Positions 41,458 through 49,617 of a DNA stretch of 64,000 bases are shown here, one piece after another. The notes beneath the pieces were generated by a model. The model had not been told where the DNA came from. It saw only the letters and a list, made by a program, of their open reading frames with translations, and ran no database searches. A program made the translations under genes and the position numbers. The stretch is from Nakamurella sp. A5-74. Its GTDB lineage: Bacteria > Actinomycetota > Actinomycetes > Mycobacteriales > Nakamurellaceae. Within the stretch, counting starts at the first letter, position 1. Every line of letters begins with the position of its first letter. Where the stretch lies: assembly GCF_040438885.1 (NCBI RefSeq), contig NZ_CP159218.1:4464001-4528000 (forward strand), read 5' to 3'.

Positions 41458-42728
41458 GCGGGCGCCCGCCGTGGGATGCCCCGACGCTCGCGCCGCACGA
41501 TCCACCGGAGGTCTCGGTCGTGGTGCCGTACTACGACGACCCGGCGACTGTGGACCTGCTGCTGCGGGCCCTGGATCAGCAGGTCGGCGGCGTCCGCTTC
41601 GAGGTGATCGTGGCCGACGACGGTTCACCGGCGTCACCGGTGATCCCGGACGAACTCGGCTTCCGCTGCAGGGTGGTCGGGCAGCCGGATCTCGGATTCC
41701 GGGCGGCAGCTGCGCGCAATCTCGGTGCCGCCGCCGCGACCGGGGAGCTGTTGGTCTTCCTGGACGGCGACACCCTGCCCACCGGCGACTACCTGGTACG
41801 CATGGTGCAAGCGCTCCGCGACACCGACCGAGGACACGGGGGGATGGTCGTCGCCCGGCGGCGCCACATCGACCTCGCCGGTCTCACGCCCGACACGGTG
41901 CTGACCCTGCTAGCCGGCGCCGATCTGGCGGCGGCCGGGGTCACACCCCTGCCGGAGCCCGCCTGGTTGGCGGACGGCTATGCGAGGACCGACGACCTGC
42001 TGCACTCCGGCGACGACGATTTCCGCCTGGTGATCTCGGCGGTGCTCGCCATCGACCGCCGGTCGTTCACCGCCATCGGCGGCTTCGACGAGAACTTTGT
42101 CGGGTACGGCGGCGAGGACTGGGATCTGGCCTGGCGCTCGTGGGTGGCTGGGGTCGACCGCCGGTACGCACCGGGAGCGGTCGCGTGGCACGACGGGCCG
42201 GACGCCGGCGGCCGCCCGGCAGACCCGCTCGCGAAGAACCTGGAGACGATCCGGCTCGCCCGCCTCGTCCCGCTGCCGTCCACCCGAGGATCCGCGCTGT
42301 GGCACGAGATCCCGCAGATCGCCGTGCGATATCTCGGGCCGGTGACCGGCACCGCAGCCGACGCCGCCGTCATCGCCGCGGCGGCCGGGCTGCTGGAGGG
42401 TTCGGACGCAGCCGTGTGGTTCCCCGATGTCGAAGGCCGACAGGGATTGCCTCCACTGCTGGCCGACGACCCCCGGGTGCACGCCGGCGAGGTGCCTCCG
42501 CACATCGCCGCTCGCACGCGCTACCTGGCGGAAGTCCGGGCGCCTCTCCAGCTGACGACCACCTTGCAGACCGCCTGTGCCACAGGGGATCTGAGCATTC
42601 CCGACGTCATGGAACTCCGCCATGCCCGCTCCGTTGCCCGCGATGAGAGCCTAACCAGCCGGGGGTCCGTCGAGTACCGGCTGATCGACGCGGACGTCTC
42701 CCTGGAGCGCTGGTGGGCGGGGTGGTGA
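41454..42728 (+). CDS. Glycosyltransferase family 2 protein (GT-A fold)
   Basis: A protein of 424 residues with a GTG start in a GTGA overlap. The GT-A domain shows VSVVVPYYDDPATVDLLLRAL, FEVIVADDGS, RAAAARNLGAAAATGELLVFLDGDTLP (the DxD-type metal-binding motif is DGD) and FDENFVGYGGEDWDLAWR, the GGEDxDL motif of the GT2/GT27-like (glyco_transf_7C) group. The C-terminal 150 residues form an additional domain of unknown role. An earlier start at 41346 would read through the 15-bp repeat and is less likely. Confidence 0.85.
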   Translation: MSGRPPWDAPTLAPHDPPEVSVVVPYYDDPATVDLLLRALDQQVGGVRFEVIVADDGSPASPVIPDELGFRCRVVGQPDLGFRAAAARNLGAAAATGELLVFLDGDTLPTGDYLVRMVQALRDTDRGHGGMVVARRRHIDLAGLTPDTVLTLLAGADLAAAGVTPLPEPAWLADGYARTDDLLHSGDDDFRLVISAVLAIDRRSFTAIGGFDENFVGYGGEDWDLAWRSWVAGVDRRYAPGAVAWHDGPDAGGRPADPLAKNLETIRLARLVPLPSTRGSALWHEIPQIAVRYLGPVTGTAADAAVIAAAAGLLEGSDAAVWFPDVEGRQGLPPLLADDPRVHAGEVPPHIAARTRYLAEVRAPLQLTTTLQTACATGDLSIPDVMELRHARSVARDESLTSRGSVEYRLIDADVSLERWWAGW

Positions 42729-42774
42729 GTGGGAGCCGGTCCGGCCACCGAGCTCCGCTGCCAGGTGCCCGCGA

Positions 42775-43770
42775 TCAGAGCGCCAGTCGCTGCGCCGCCA
42801 GCGCGCGGTAGCGACCCTCGGCCGATGCGTCCAGCACCCCCCGGCGCACCAACTCCAGCACGCAGCGCAGAGCCAGTCCGAAGCTGCCGTAGCCGGCGTC
42901 GGCGATCAGCGCCAGCCTGGCCAGCTGCCCGTCCGTCATCAGATCCGTCCGGACCGGGTCGCGGACGTACAGCACGTCCGCCTCGACCAGCTGCCGCGAC
43001 GCCAGCTCCAGCGGATCGGCCCACTGCACCGGAGCCATCGGCCAGGTACGGGTGGTGACGAAACGGTGCGGGACGAAGCCCTGCGCGCGCAACTCCAGAT
43101 CGACGTCCGCGAACGTCGGCTGGCCCGTGTAGAGCCGGTGGAAGCCGACCTCCGCCTGAACGGCAGCGGTCGCCGAGAGCGCGCGGCGACCGGCCTGCAG
43201 CACGGCGAGCTCGCCGCCCTGGATGTCGATCTTCAGCAGGTCGATGTGCTCGATCTCGGTGATGTCGTCCAGCCGACGGGTGTCCACCGGCAGGGTGTCG
43301 ACCACGGTCGCCAGCCCGGGGAAGTCGACGAGCAGCTCGAGCTGCGCGGGATCGGGTGCCAGCAGGCTGGCGAACCCGGAGCTCGCACACAGGTGCAGCG
43401 TCGCACTCCTGCCGTCGCCGACCACGTGCGGCAGGTACGTCTCCTGCGGACCGGCCCGGCGCTGCAGGTCGGCCAATGCCTCGGTCTGCGGCTCGAAGCC
43501 GGTGACGTGCGCGGCCCCGGAGTCGAGCAGCAATGTGTACGGCGTGACGTCGTCGAGCGGGTTGGCTCCGATGTCGACCACCGAGATCGGTGGCCGGCCA
43601 TCGGTCCGGTCCTCGAATGCCGGGTCCAGGAGTTCCCGCACGTCCGTGGCAGCGCGCAGTTCGGCAGCGGACCCGCCGTGCCGCAGGGCCGCATTTGCGT
43701 CCTGGGCGAGCGAGCGGTCCGGCGGTGTGGAGGCGTTCCCTCCGGAGATGGGGCGATCTGCGCTGGTCAT
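42775..43770 (-). CDS. FkbM-family methyltransferase
   Basis: A protein of 331 residues from ATG 43770. SAM-binding motif I is ISVVDIGANPLDDVTPYTLLL, followed by VTGFEPQTEALADLQ (the acidic loop), and the FkbM-type LDDITEIEHIDLLKIDIQGGELAVLQAGRRAL segment is diagnostic. Members methylate hydroxyl groups of sugars or polyketides. The position in the glycosyltransferase group suggests sugar O-methylation of a surface glycan. It is divergent from the GT4 gene at 43859. Confidence 0.85.
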   Translation of the reverse strand: MTSADRPISGGNASTPPDRSLAQDANAALRHGGSAAELRAATDVRELLDPAFEDRTDGRPPISVVDIGANPLDDVTPYTLLLDSGAAHVTGFEPQTEALADLQRRAGPQETYLPHVVGDGRSATLHLCASSGFASLLAPDPAQLELLVDFPGLATVVDTLPVDTRRLDDITEIEHIDLLKIDIQGGELAVLQAGRRALSATAAVQAEVGFHRLYTGQPTFADVDLELRAQGFVPHRFVTTRTWPMAPVQWADPLELASRQLVEADVLYVRDPVRTDLMTDGQLARLALIADAGYGSFGLALRCVLELVRRGVLDASAEGRYRALAAQRLAL

Positions 43771-43858
43771 GGGCACCAACGTAGCCAGGTGGCGAGCCCG
43801 GTCACCCCGGGGGTTCTGTCCCGTTTCGTCCCCGCCCCCAGCGGGCAGTGGAACGAGG

Positions 43859-44950
43859 ATGACTGTCGCCGCCCCCCACCTCGCCGTGCTGGCACACCCA
43901 CGCCATCCCGTCGCCGAACCGTTCGCCGGCGGGATGGAGTCGCACACCTGGCATCTGTGCAAGGAGCTCACAGCGCTCGGAGCTCACACCACGCTGTACG
44001 CACCGCGAGGATCGGATCAGTCGATCGCCTCCGAGTTGCGCACCTACCCGGAGCTGACCCTTTCCGCGACAGCCGCGCGGGACGAGACCCGGCCGTCCGA
44101 TCTCGAGCTCTACCAGCACCACGCCCTGATGTCCGCTGTGGCCGAGATCGCCGCGGACAGCCGCATCGATGCCGTCCACAACCAGACCCTGCATTATCTG
44201 CCGATCGCGACCTCCGCGCTGCTGCCACCGATGGTCACCACGCTGCACACCCCACCGTTCTCCTGGCTGGAGTCGGCGATCCGCACGGGAGGTCGGGGCA
44301 CCGGCTTCGTCGCCGTCTCCCGCTACATCGCCGACGAGTTCTCCGAGCTCCTGGCGACCCCGGCGCACGTCATCCACAACGGCGTCGACACGGCCCTGTT
44401 CAGACCAGGACCCGGCGGCGACGATCTGGCCTGGACCGGCCGGATGGTGCCGGAGAAGGCGCCCCACCTGGCGATCGACGCGGCTCGTGCGGCTGGACGC
44501 CCGCTGAGCCTGATGGGGCCGATCGGCGACCGGGAGTACTTCGATCTCCAGGTCCGTCCCCGGCTGGGCGGCACCATCGATTACCTCGGGCACCTCGACC
44601 GGCGCGGGGTGGCCGCCGTCCTGCAGCAATCCGCGGCCTGCCTGATGACCTCGGTCTGGCCCGAGCCGTTCGGGCTGTCGGCGGCCGAGGCGGTCTGCTG
44701 CGGCACCCCGGTGATCGGCTTCCGGGTGGGAGGTCTCGGCGAGGTCATCTGCCGACCCGAGCTGGGCTCGCTGGTCACGGCCTGGGATGTCCCCGCGATG
44801 GCAGCGGCGGTCGATCGGGTCGTCGACCTCGATCGCACGGCGACGGCAGCGACAGCGGCACGCCTGTTCTCTCTGCGCCGCATGGCATCCGAGTACCTGG
44901 AGTTGTTCGCCGGCCTGGACGCCCTGCGCGGGTTCGACCGTGCGGGATGA
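43859..44950 (+). CDS. Glycosyltransferase family 4 protein
   Basis: A protein of 363 residues with the complete GT4 pattern: FAGGMESHTWHLCKEL (acceptor-side glycine loop), TLHTPPFSWLES, VAVSRYIADEF, VIHNGVDTALFRPG, LAWTGRMVPEKAPHLAIDAAR, and SVWPEPFGLSAAEAVCCGTPVIGFRVGGLGEVI (E-x7-E motif). It is a retaining GT-B enzyme acting in the cytoplasm on a nucleotide-sugar donor. The last codons and stop lie within the 16-bp tandem repeat at 44940. Confidence 0.92.
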   Translation: MTVAAPHLAVLAHPRHPVAEPFAGGMESHTWHLCKELTALGAHTTLYAPRGSDQSIASELRTYPELTLSATAARDETRPSDLELYQHHALMSAVAEIAADSRIDAVHNQTLHYLPIATSALLPPMVTTLHTPPFSWLESAIRTGGRGTGFVAVSRYIADEFSELLATPAHVIHNGVDTALFRPGPGGDDLAWTGRMVPEKAPHLAIDAARAAGRPLSLMGPIGDREYFDLQVRPRLGGTIDYLGHLDRRGVAAVLQQSAACLMTSVWPEPFGLSAAEAVCCGTPVIGFRVGGLGEVICRPELGSLVTAWDVPAMAAAVDRVVDLDRTATAATAARLFSLRRMASEYLELFAGLDALRGFDRAG

Positions 44951-45018
44951 CAGCTGTGCGGGATGACAGCTGTGCAGGATGAGAAACGTGCCGGATGACG
45001 GCCGTGCCGGGTGAGATC
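44940..45018. repeat. 16-bp tandem repeat across a gene junction
   Basis: Units of consensus GTGCGGGATGACAGCT start at 44940, 44956, 44972 and 44988, with a partial fifth at 45004. Units 1 and 2 are identical. The tract contains the stop of the GT4 gene (44948-44950) and the ATG of the next gene (44995), and each unit carries GGATGA, which combines a ribosome-site-like GG, a start-like ATG and a stop-like TGA. Confidence 0.85.
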
Positions 45019-46041
45019 TTCTACTACGTCCATCACCATGGCGGGGGCCACCGCAGCCGAGCCCGGGAGATCTTGCGCCACCTCGAGGCCGATGTCTTCC
45101 TGCTGAGCTCGCTGCCGCGCCCACCCGATCTGGACGCCTGGGTACCGGCGGGCTCGACGGCTCGCCGTGACTGGCTGGAGCTGGCCTGGGACACCGGCGA
45201 CGGCGCCGATCCCGCTGCCGCCGCCCGCTACGAAGACCCGGACGCCGGCGGCCTGCTGCACTGGGTACCGATCGGTCACCACGGCTTGCAGCTGCGCCAC
45301 CAGCAGCTGACGGCCGCGATCGCCGAACACTCACCTGCCCTGCTGGTCTCCGACGTGTCCGCCGAGATCGCCTGTGTCGCCAGACTTTCCGGCGTTCCGG
45401 TGGTGTCGGTACTGCTCCCAGGGCGACGTGACGACGCCCCCCATCGACTGGCCTTCGAGCTGAGCCGCGGGTTGCTCGCACCGTGGCCGCGTCCGCCCAC
45501 CGCGCCGGAATGGTTGCGGCCGTGGGCGTCCCGCACGTTCTTCGCCGGCGGGATCGGCGCCGAAGTAGCGGCGACCGCACGATCCGCCGCAGGACAGGTG
45601 GCCGGACGGACGGTGATTCCCGCCTTCGGCACCGACCCGGCCCCGCAGCAGCAGTGGCGCGCAGCCGCGGCCGCATCCCGCACCTGGAACTGGCAGCTCG
45701 ACGCCGAGCTGCTCCCGGTCCAGCAGTGGCGGCAGCGGCTCGCTGCCGCCGATGTGGTCATCGCCCACGCCGGACTGGGCACCATCGCCGACCTCGCGGT
45801 AACCGGGCGACGGTCCGTGATCATCCCGCAGCCCCGCCCCTTCGGCGAGCAGGACGCCACCGCCGAGCTGGTGCGTTCCCTCGGCATCGGATCGTTGGTG
45901 CTGCCCGACTGGCCGACAGTCGGCGACTGGGACGCGTTGCTGGACAGGGTCTCTGCCGGACCGGCGGACGACTGGTCGGCGTGGAGCGTCCAGGACGGCG
46001 CCCGTCGGGCAGCCAAGTGGCTGCTCGAGCAGGCGACATGA
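44995..46041 (+). CDS. MurG-like glycosyltransferase (GT28-type)
   Basis: A protein of 348 residues. IFYYVHHHGGGHRSRAREILRHL is the glycine-rich opening of MurG/UGT-like GT-B enzymes, and ADVVIAHAGLGTIADLAVTGRRSVIIPQPRPFGEQDATAELV is the donor-binding HAG...E-Q motif. The likely start ATG 44995 sits inside the 16-bp repeat tract; other repeats offer alternative starts. It overlaps the next gene by ATGA. It belongs to the surface glycan group and is not MurG itself, since the cell-wall gene context is absent. Confidence 0.85.
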   Translation: MTAVPGEIFYYVHHHGGGHRSRAREILRHLEADVFLLSSLPRPPDLDAWVPAGSTARRDWLELAWDTGDGADPAAAARYEDPDAGGLLHWVPIGHHGLQLRHQQLTAAIAEHSPALLVSDVSAEIACVARLSGVPVVSVLLPGRRDDAPHRLAFELSRGLLAPWPRPPTAPEWLRPWASRTFFAGGIGAEVAATARSAAGQVAGRTVIPAFGTDPAPQQQWRAAAAASRTWNWQLDAELLPVQQWRQRLAAADVVIAHAGLGTIADLAVTGRRSVIIPQPRPFGEQDATAELVRSLGIGSLVLPDWPTVGDWDALLDRVSAGPADDWSAWSVQDGARRAAKWLLEQAT

Positions 46042-47030
46042 CACGTCCAGCCTTGAACGTGCCTCGCACGGCTGTGGTCATCATCGTCCACGGCCGGCAC
46101 CGCCATCTGCAGCGTCAGCTGCTCTCGCTGGACGGCCTCGTCACCGCGGACTCGATCCTGCACGTGGTGGTGGCGATGGCCGACAGCGACGTGGCCCAGT
46201 TGGTCGCACGCGCGGCGGACGGCCCCGTCGATGTCGCCCACCGGGTTGTCGTCGAGTTGCCGGTCGGCGAAGACGCCGAACTGCCGTTGGCGGCGGCCCG
46301 CAACGTCGGCGCGAGCGCCGGGCTCGAGTGGGGTGCTGATCTGCTGGTGTTCCTGGACGTCGACTGCCTGGCGCATCCCGATCTGATCACCGACTACCGC
46401 GCTGCGACGCACGGTGGTCGAGCGAGCACAGCGAGTCGAGACCCCGAACCAACACACAACCCTGACGCTGGTCGAGCCAGCGCAGCGAGTCGAGACCCCG
46501 TCGACCTCACGGGTCCGATCCTGTGGTGCGGCCAGGTCAGCTACCTGCCGCCGCTGCCCGCCGGCGTCGCCGACTACCCGCTGATCGACCTGGATTCCTG
46601 GTCGGCACCTCATTCGGCGCGCCCCGTGCTGCCGCCCGGCGCGATCCAGCTGACGCGCGACGTGCGGCTGTTCTGGTCGCTCAACTTCGCCGTCACAGCG
46701 CGCGATTGGCACGCTTCGGGCGGTTTCCACCCCGGGTATCGCGGCTACGGCGGCGAGGACACCGACTTCGCGAGGGGTGTCGCGGCCCGCGGCGGCGGGC
46801 TCGGTTGGATCGGCGGGGCAGCAGCGTTCCACCAGCACCACCCGACCAGCTCCCCGCCATGGCAGCACCTGGCCGCGATCGTCCGCAACGCCCATGTGTT
46901 CCGGGATCGCTGGGGAACCTTCCCGATGGAGGGCTGGCTGGAGGCCTTCGCCGCAGCGGGGGCGATCGACTACCGACCCGACGACGGCATCCTCGAGTTG
47001 ACAGCGGACCCGCCTCCCCCGCACGACTGA
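46038..47030 (+). CDS. Glycosyltransferase family 2 protein carrying an in-frame repeat insertion
   Basis: A protein of 330 residues. The GT-A core has TAVVIIVHGRHRHLQRQLLSL, LAAARNVGASAGLEWGADLLVFLDVDCLAHP (DxD motif DVD) and FHPGYRGYGGEDTDFARGVA. Residues about 125-155 (GRASTASRDP...GRASAASRDP) are encoded by two copies of an interspersed repeat and have no equivalent in the family fold, falling just after the donor-site loop. The frame is preserved. Activity after this insertion is uncertain. It overlaps the previous gene by ATGA. Confidence 0.85.
   Translation: MTRPALNVPRTAVVIIVHGRHRHLQRQLLSLDGLVTADSILHVVVAMADSDVAQLVARAADGPVDVAHRVVVELPVGEDAELPLAAARNVGASAGLEWGADLLVFLDVDCLAHPDLITDYRAATHGGRASTASRDPEPTHNPDAGRASAASRDPVDLTGPILWCGQVSYLPPLPAGVADYPLIDLDSWSAPHSARPVLPPGAIQLTRDVRLFWSLNFAVTARDWHASGGFHPGYRGYGGEDTDFARGVAARGGGLGWIGGAAAFHQHHPTSSPPWQHLAAIVRNAHVFRDRWGTFPMEGWLEAFAAAGAIDYRPDDGILELTADPPPPHD
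46415..46446. repeat. Interspersed repeat, copy 1, inside glycosyltransferase gene
   Basis: A 32-bp copy (TGGTCGAGCGAGCACAGCGA and onward to GAGACCCCG) with a second copy 54 bases on. Related GGTCGAGCGAGC/GCTCGCTCGACC sequences occur near 59420-59550. This class of repeat is common in intergenic DNA of several actinobacteria. Confidence 0.8.
46469..46500. repeat. Interspersed repeat, copy 2, inside glycosyltransferase gene
   Basis: A 32-bp copy differing from copy 1 at two positions. The spacing of 54 bp keeps both copies in the same reading frame. The 22 bases between the copies are unrelated. Confidence 0.8.
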
Positions 47031-47065
47031 CCTGTCCCTGACGAACACGAACGGTTCCTCCTGTT

Positions 47066-47079
47066 ACGATACGAATCGT
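47066..47079. promoter_or_regulatory. Palindrome at the tetR start (operator/-10 candidate)
   Basis: ACGAT-ACGA-ATCGT forms a short palindrome that overlaps the GTG start at 47078. TACGAT (47065-47070) would serve as a -10 element about 8 bases before the start codon, which implies a leaderless transcript. A TetR-type repressor bound here would block its own promoter. Confidence 0.5.
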
Positions 47080-47800
47080 GCCGTATCCGAAGCAAGGTGA
47101 TCCTCCTGATCCCGCCCCCCGCACCGGGGGACGTCCGCGAGATGACCGACGGGAGGGCGAGATCCTCGCGGCGGCAAATGCCCTGCTCGCGGAACGTGGG
47201 TACGACGGCGTCACCTTCGAGGAGGTCGCGCGACGAGCAGGCGCCTCGAAGGCCACCCTCTACCGGCGATGGAAGTCCAAGCGGGACATGGTGATCGCTG
47301 CGCTGAAGGCAGGACCCGCTGCCCGCGAGGGCGCTACCGAGATCGACACCGGGAGCCTGCGCGGTGACCTGCTCGCGCTGTGTCGCCGGCTGGCCAGGAC
47401 CATGCAGGCCGCCGACAGCCGAGCCGCACTGCTGCTCCTGCAGGCCGGTCTGGAGGATCCCGAACTGTGCGAGGAGATCGAACGATCGGTCGGCCCCACC
47501 GGGGCCCGGCTCCCGGTCAACGTGGTCGAGGCCGCCGTCACCCGCGGGGAGCTTCCGGCCGGCACCGACCCGTTCGCCTACGAGGAAGTGGCCGGCTCCG
47601 CGATCCTGCTGCGGCGGCTGAACGGTCTCGACATCGCAGACCCCTACCTCGAGGCGCTCGTCGACGCCGTACTGCTGCCGGCGCTGAGCGCGTCAGCCAC
47701 CCCCGGCACCCCACCGCTTCCCGCCGGCATTTTCTCCGGGCACCCCGCCCCGGCCACCACCCCCAACTCAGGCACCCCCGACCCGAAGGACATCCCATGA
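47078..47800 (+). CDS. TetR-family regulator
   Basis: A protein of 240 residues from a GTG start. The N-terminal HTH is RREGEILAAANALLAERGYDGVTFEEVARRAGASKATLYRRWKSKRDMVIAAL, followed by the C-terminal TetR_C_11-like helices. The tail after about residue 205 is Pro/Thr-rich and disordered. It overlaps the hydrolase gene by ATGA and therefore very likely controls it. The upstream palindrome suits autoregulation. Confidence 0.92.
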   Translation: MPYPKQGDPPDPAPRTGGRPRDDRREGEILAAANALLAERGYDGVTFEEVARRAGASKATLYRRWKSKRDMVIAALKAGPAAREGATEIDTGSLRGDLLALCRRLARTMQAADSRAALLLLQAGLEDPELCEEIERSVGPTGARLPVNVVEAAVTRGELPAGTDPFAYEEVAGSAILLRRLNGLDIADPYLEALVDAVLLPALSASATPGTPPLPAGIFSGHPAPATTPNSGTPDPKDIP

Positions 47801-48693
47801 TCGAGCTGACCATCGACGGATTCGACTACACCACCCTGCCGGGCGCCGAAGGGGTGGAACTCAGTGTCGCGAGCGCCGGCACCGGACCCGCTGTCGTTCT
47901 GTTGCACGGGTTTCCGCAGACCCACTACATGTGGCGCGCCGTCGCCGGCGAGCTCGTCGAGGACCACACTGTAATCCTCGCCGACCTGCGCGGCTACGGC
48001 CGGAGCGACAAGCCGCCGGAGCAGGGACCGCAGACCTACTCCAAGCGCACCATGGGCCTCGACGTCATCGAGGCCGTGCGCGCCCTCGGACACGAGCGGT
48101 TCGGTCTGATCGGCCACGACCGCGGCGCGCTCGTCGGTGTCCGTGCGGCGCTCGATCACCCGGAAACCGTGCGGTACCTCGGGATTCTCGATGTGCTGCC
48201 CACCCTGGACACCTGGAACGTGCTGAGCGGAGTGAACGCCAAGGTGGCCTGGCACCTGTATCTGATGGCTCAGCCGAAGGGGTTGCCGGAGAAGATGATC
48301 AGGGCCGTCGCACCCGAGTTCTTCGGGTCGTTCCTGGACGCCTGGGACCCGACCGGTTCGACGTTCACCCCTGAGGTCCGCCGGCACTACCTCGACAGCT
48401 CGATCGCCGCCGTCGACTCCATCGTCGCCGACTACCGCGCCACCGCCGGCATCGACCTCGAGATGGACCTGGCAGACCGCGCCGCCGGACGGCAGCTGAC
48501 GATGCCGGTGGGCGTCATCTCCCAGGACTGGGGCTCCCAGCTCGGCTTCGACGCTGCCGCGCTCTGGGGCGCGTGGGCACCCGACCTCAGCTACGAGCCC
48601 ATCGAGGCCGGGCACTTCATGGCCGAGGAGGAACCGGCCGAGATCGTCCGGTTCGTCCGAGACCTGGCTGCGCGCTCCGGTCCCCTCGGCTAG
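47797..48693 (+). CDS. Alpha/beta hydrolase (epoxide hydrolase / haloacetate dehalogenase-like)
   Basis: A protein of 298 residues. VVLLHGFPQTHYMWRAVAGEL contains the oxyanion HGFP motif. The nucleophile elbow GHDRGA has Asp in the centre, as in epoxide hydrolases and haloacetate dehalogenases and unlike esterases with Ser. ADLRGYGRSDKP and the C-terminal His in EAGHFMAEEEP complete the pattern. It is co-translated with the TetR regulator, suggesting induction by a xenobiotic or fluoro/haloacetate-like ligand; that is inference. Confidence 0.9.
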   Translation: MIELTIDGFDYTTLPGAEGVELSVASAGTGPAVVLLHGFPQTHYMWRAVAGELVEDHTVILADLRGYGRSDKPPEQGPQTYSKRTMGLDVIEAVRALGHERFGLIGHDRGALVGVRAALDHPETVRYLGILDVLPTLDTWNVLSGVNAKVAWHLYLMAQPKGLPEKMIRAVAPEFFGSFLDAWDPTGSTFTPEVRRHYLDSSIAAVDSIVADYRATAGIDLEMDLADRAAGRQLTMPVGVISQDWGSQLGFDAAALWGAWAPDLSYEPIEAGHFMAEEEPAEIVRFVRDLAARSGPLG

Positions 48694-49421
48694 AGCGCCG
48701 ACGCAGGTTCGCCGACGACGACATCGACACCGGGATCAGGGAGCACCAGCCGGCGATTCTGGACGATCCGGTCGGCGACGACGTGCACCTTGGTGTTGCT
48801 CGACTGGGACAGTCGGCGGATGAGCGCGAAGGCCTGCCCGGAGTCGATGTCGAACTGCGCCATGACGATCCCCTGCGCCTGACCGACGAGATTGCGGGCG
48901 TCGATCGCCTTCCAGAGGTTGATCTCCTGCCGGTGATGGGCCAACTCGAGCGAGGCGTGCACCGCACCGAGCTGCGCGATGTCCAACTCGTCCGCATCGA
49001 TCTGGTGTGGCTGCCGCCAGTAGAGGTTCAGGCAGCCAAGCGGTCCGGTCCGGCGATGCAGCACGACGCTGATCACCGCGTGGATCCCGTGCCCCAGCGT
49101 CTCGGCCGACCAGTCGGGCCACCTCGGGTCGACGGCGAGGTCTGAGCTGAAGACGACGGTGTCCGTCGCCGCAGCGGTGATGCACGGGCTCGGATCGTGC
49201 TCGTCATAGACGTCGCCCAGCGGCGCGGCGGCAGGGTCGGAGGTCGCCACCACGACCAAGGCCTTCGAGGGGATGCGCTCGGTGATGGTGACGACATCGG
49301 CCACCTGCAGCGACGCGACCGCCCGGATGACGGCGTCCAGCCCGGATCCGGGCTGGACGACCGGCGAGTCACGTGTTGCCGACACGAGGTCGGCCAGTTG
49401 CGCAGCGGCGCGGGTGCTCAT
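48690..49421 (-). CDS. GAF-ANTAR domain RNA-binding antiterminator
   Basis: A protein of 243 residues. The N-terminal two-thirds is GAF-like (VADVVTITE...DVYDEHDPSPCITAAATDTVVFSSDLAVDPRWPDW...HAVISVVLHRRTGPLGCLNLYW). The C-terminus is an ANTAR domain: AIDARNLVGQAQGIVMAQFDIDSGQAFALIRRLSQSSNTKVHVVADRIV. ANTAR proteins bind paired hairpins in nascent RNA and prevent termination; this form is common in actinobacteria. It is tail-to-tail with the hydrolase gene, the stops overlapping by four bases. Confidence 0.9.
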   Translation of the reverse strand: MSTRAAAQLADLVSATRDSPVVQPGSGLDAVIRAVASLQVADVVTITERIPSKALVVVATSDPAAAPLGDVYDEHDPSPCITAAATDTVVFSSDLAVDPRWPDWSAETLGHGIHAVISVVLHRRTGPLGCLNLYWRQPHQIDADELDIAQLGAVHASLELAHHRQEINLWKAIDARNLVGQAQGIVMAQFDIDSGQAFALIRRLSQSSNTKVHVVADRIVQNRRLVLPDPGVDVVVGEPASAL

Positions 49422-49617
49422 CGGTGCCTCCTGGCGGTGCTCTGTGGCGGAACGGACCTACCGCCGTGGTCTGAAGCTACCGCCCGTCGGACCCGGCGGT
49501 CGACGATTATGGCCGGTCCGAGCCGCCCGCAGGCCGTTAAGGTGGGGAATCCGGCGGTCCCGGACCCTGGCAGCCCCCGGCGGTCCCGGACCCCGGCAGA
49601 TCAGAGGAGCACCGACG

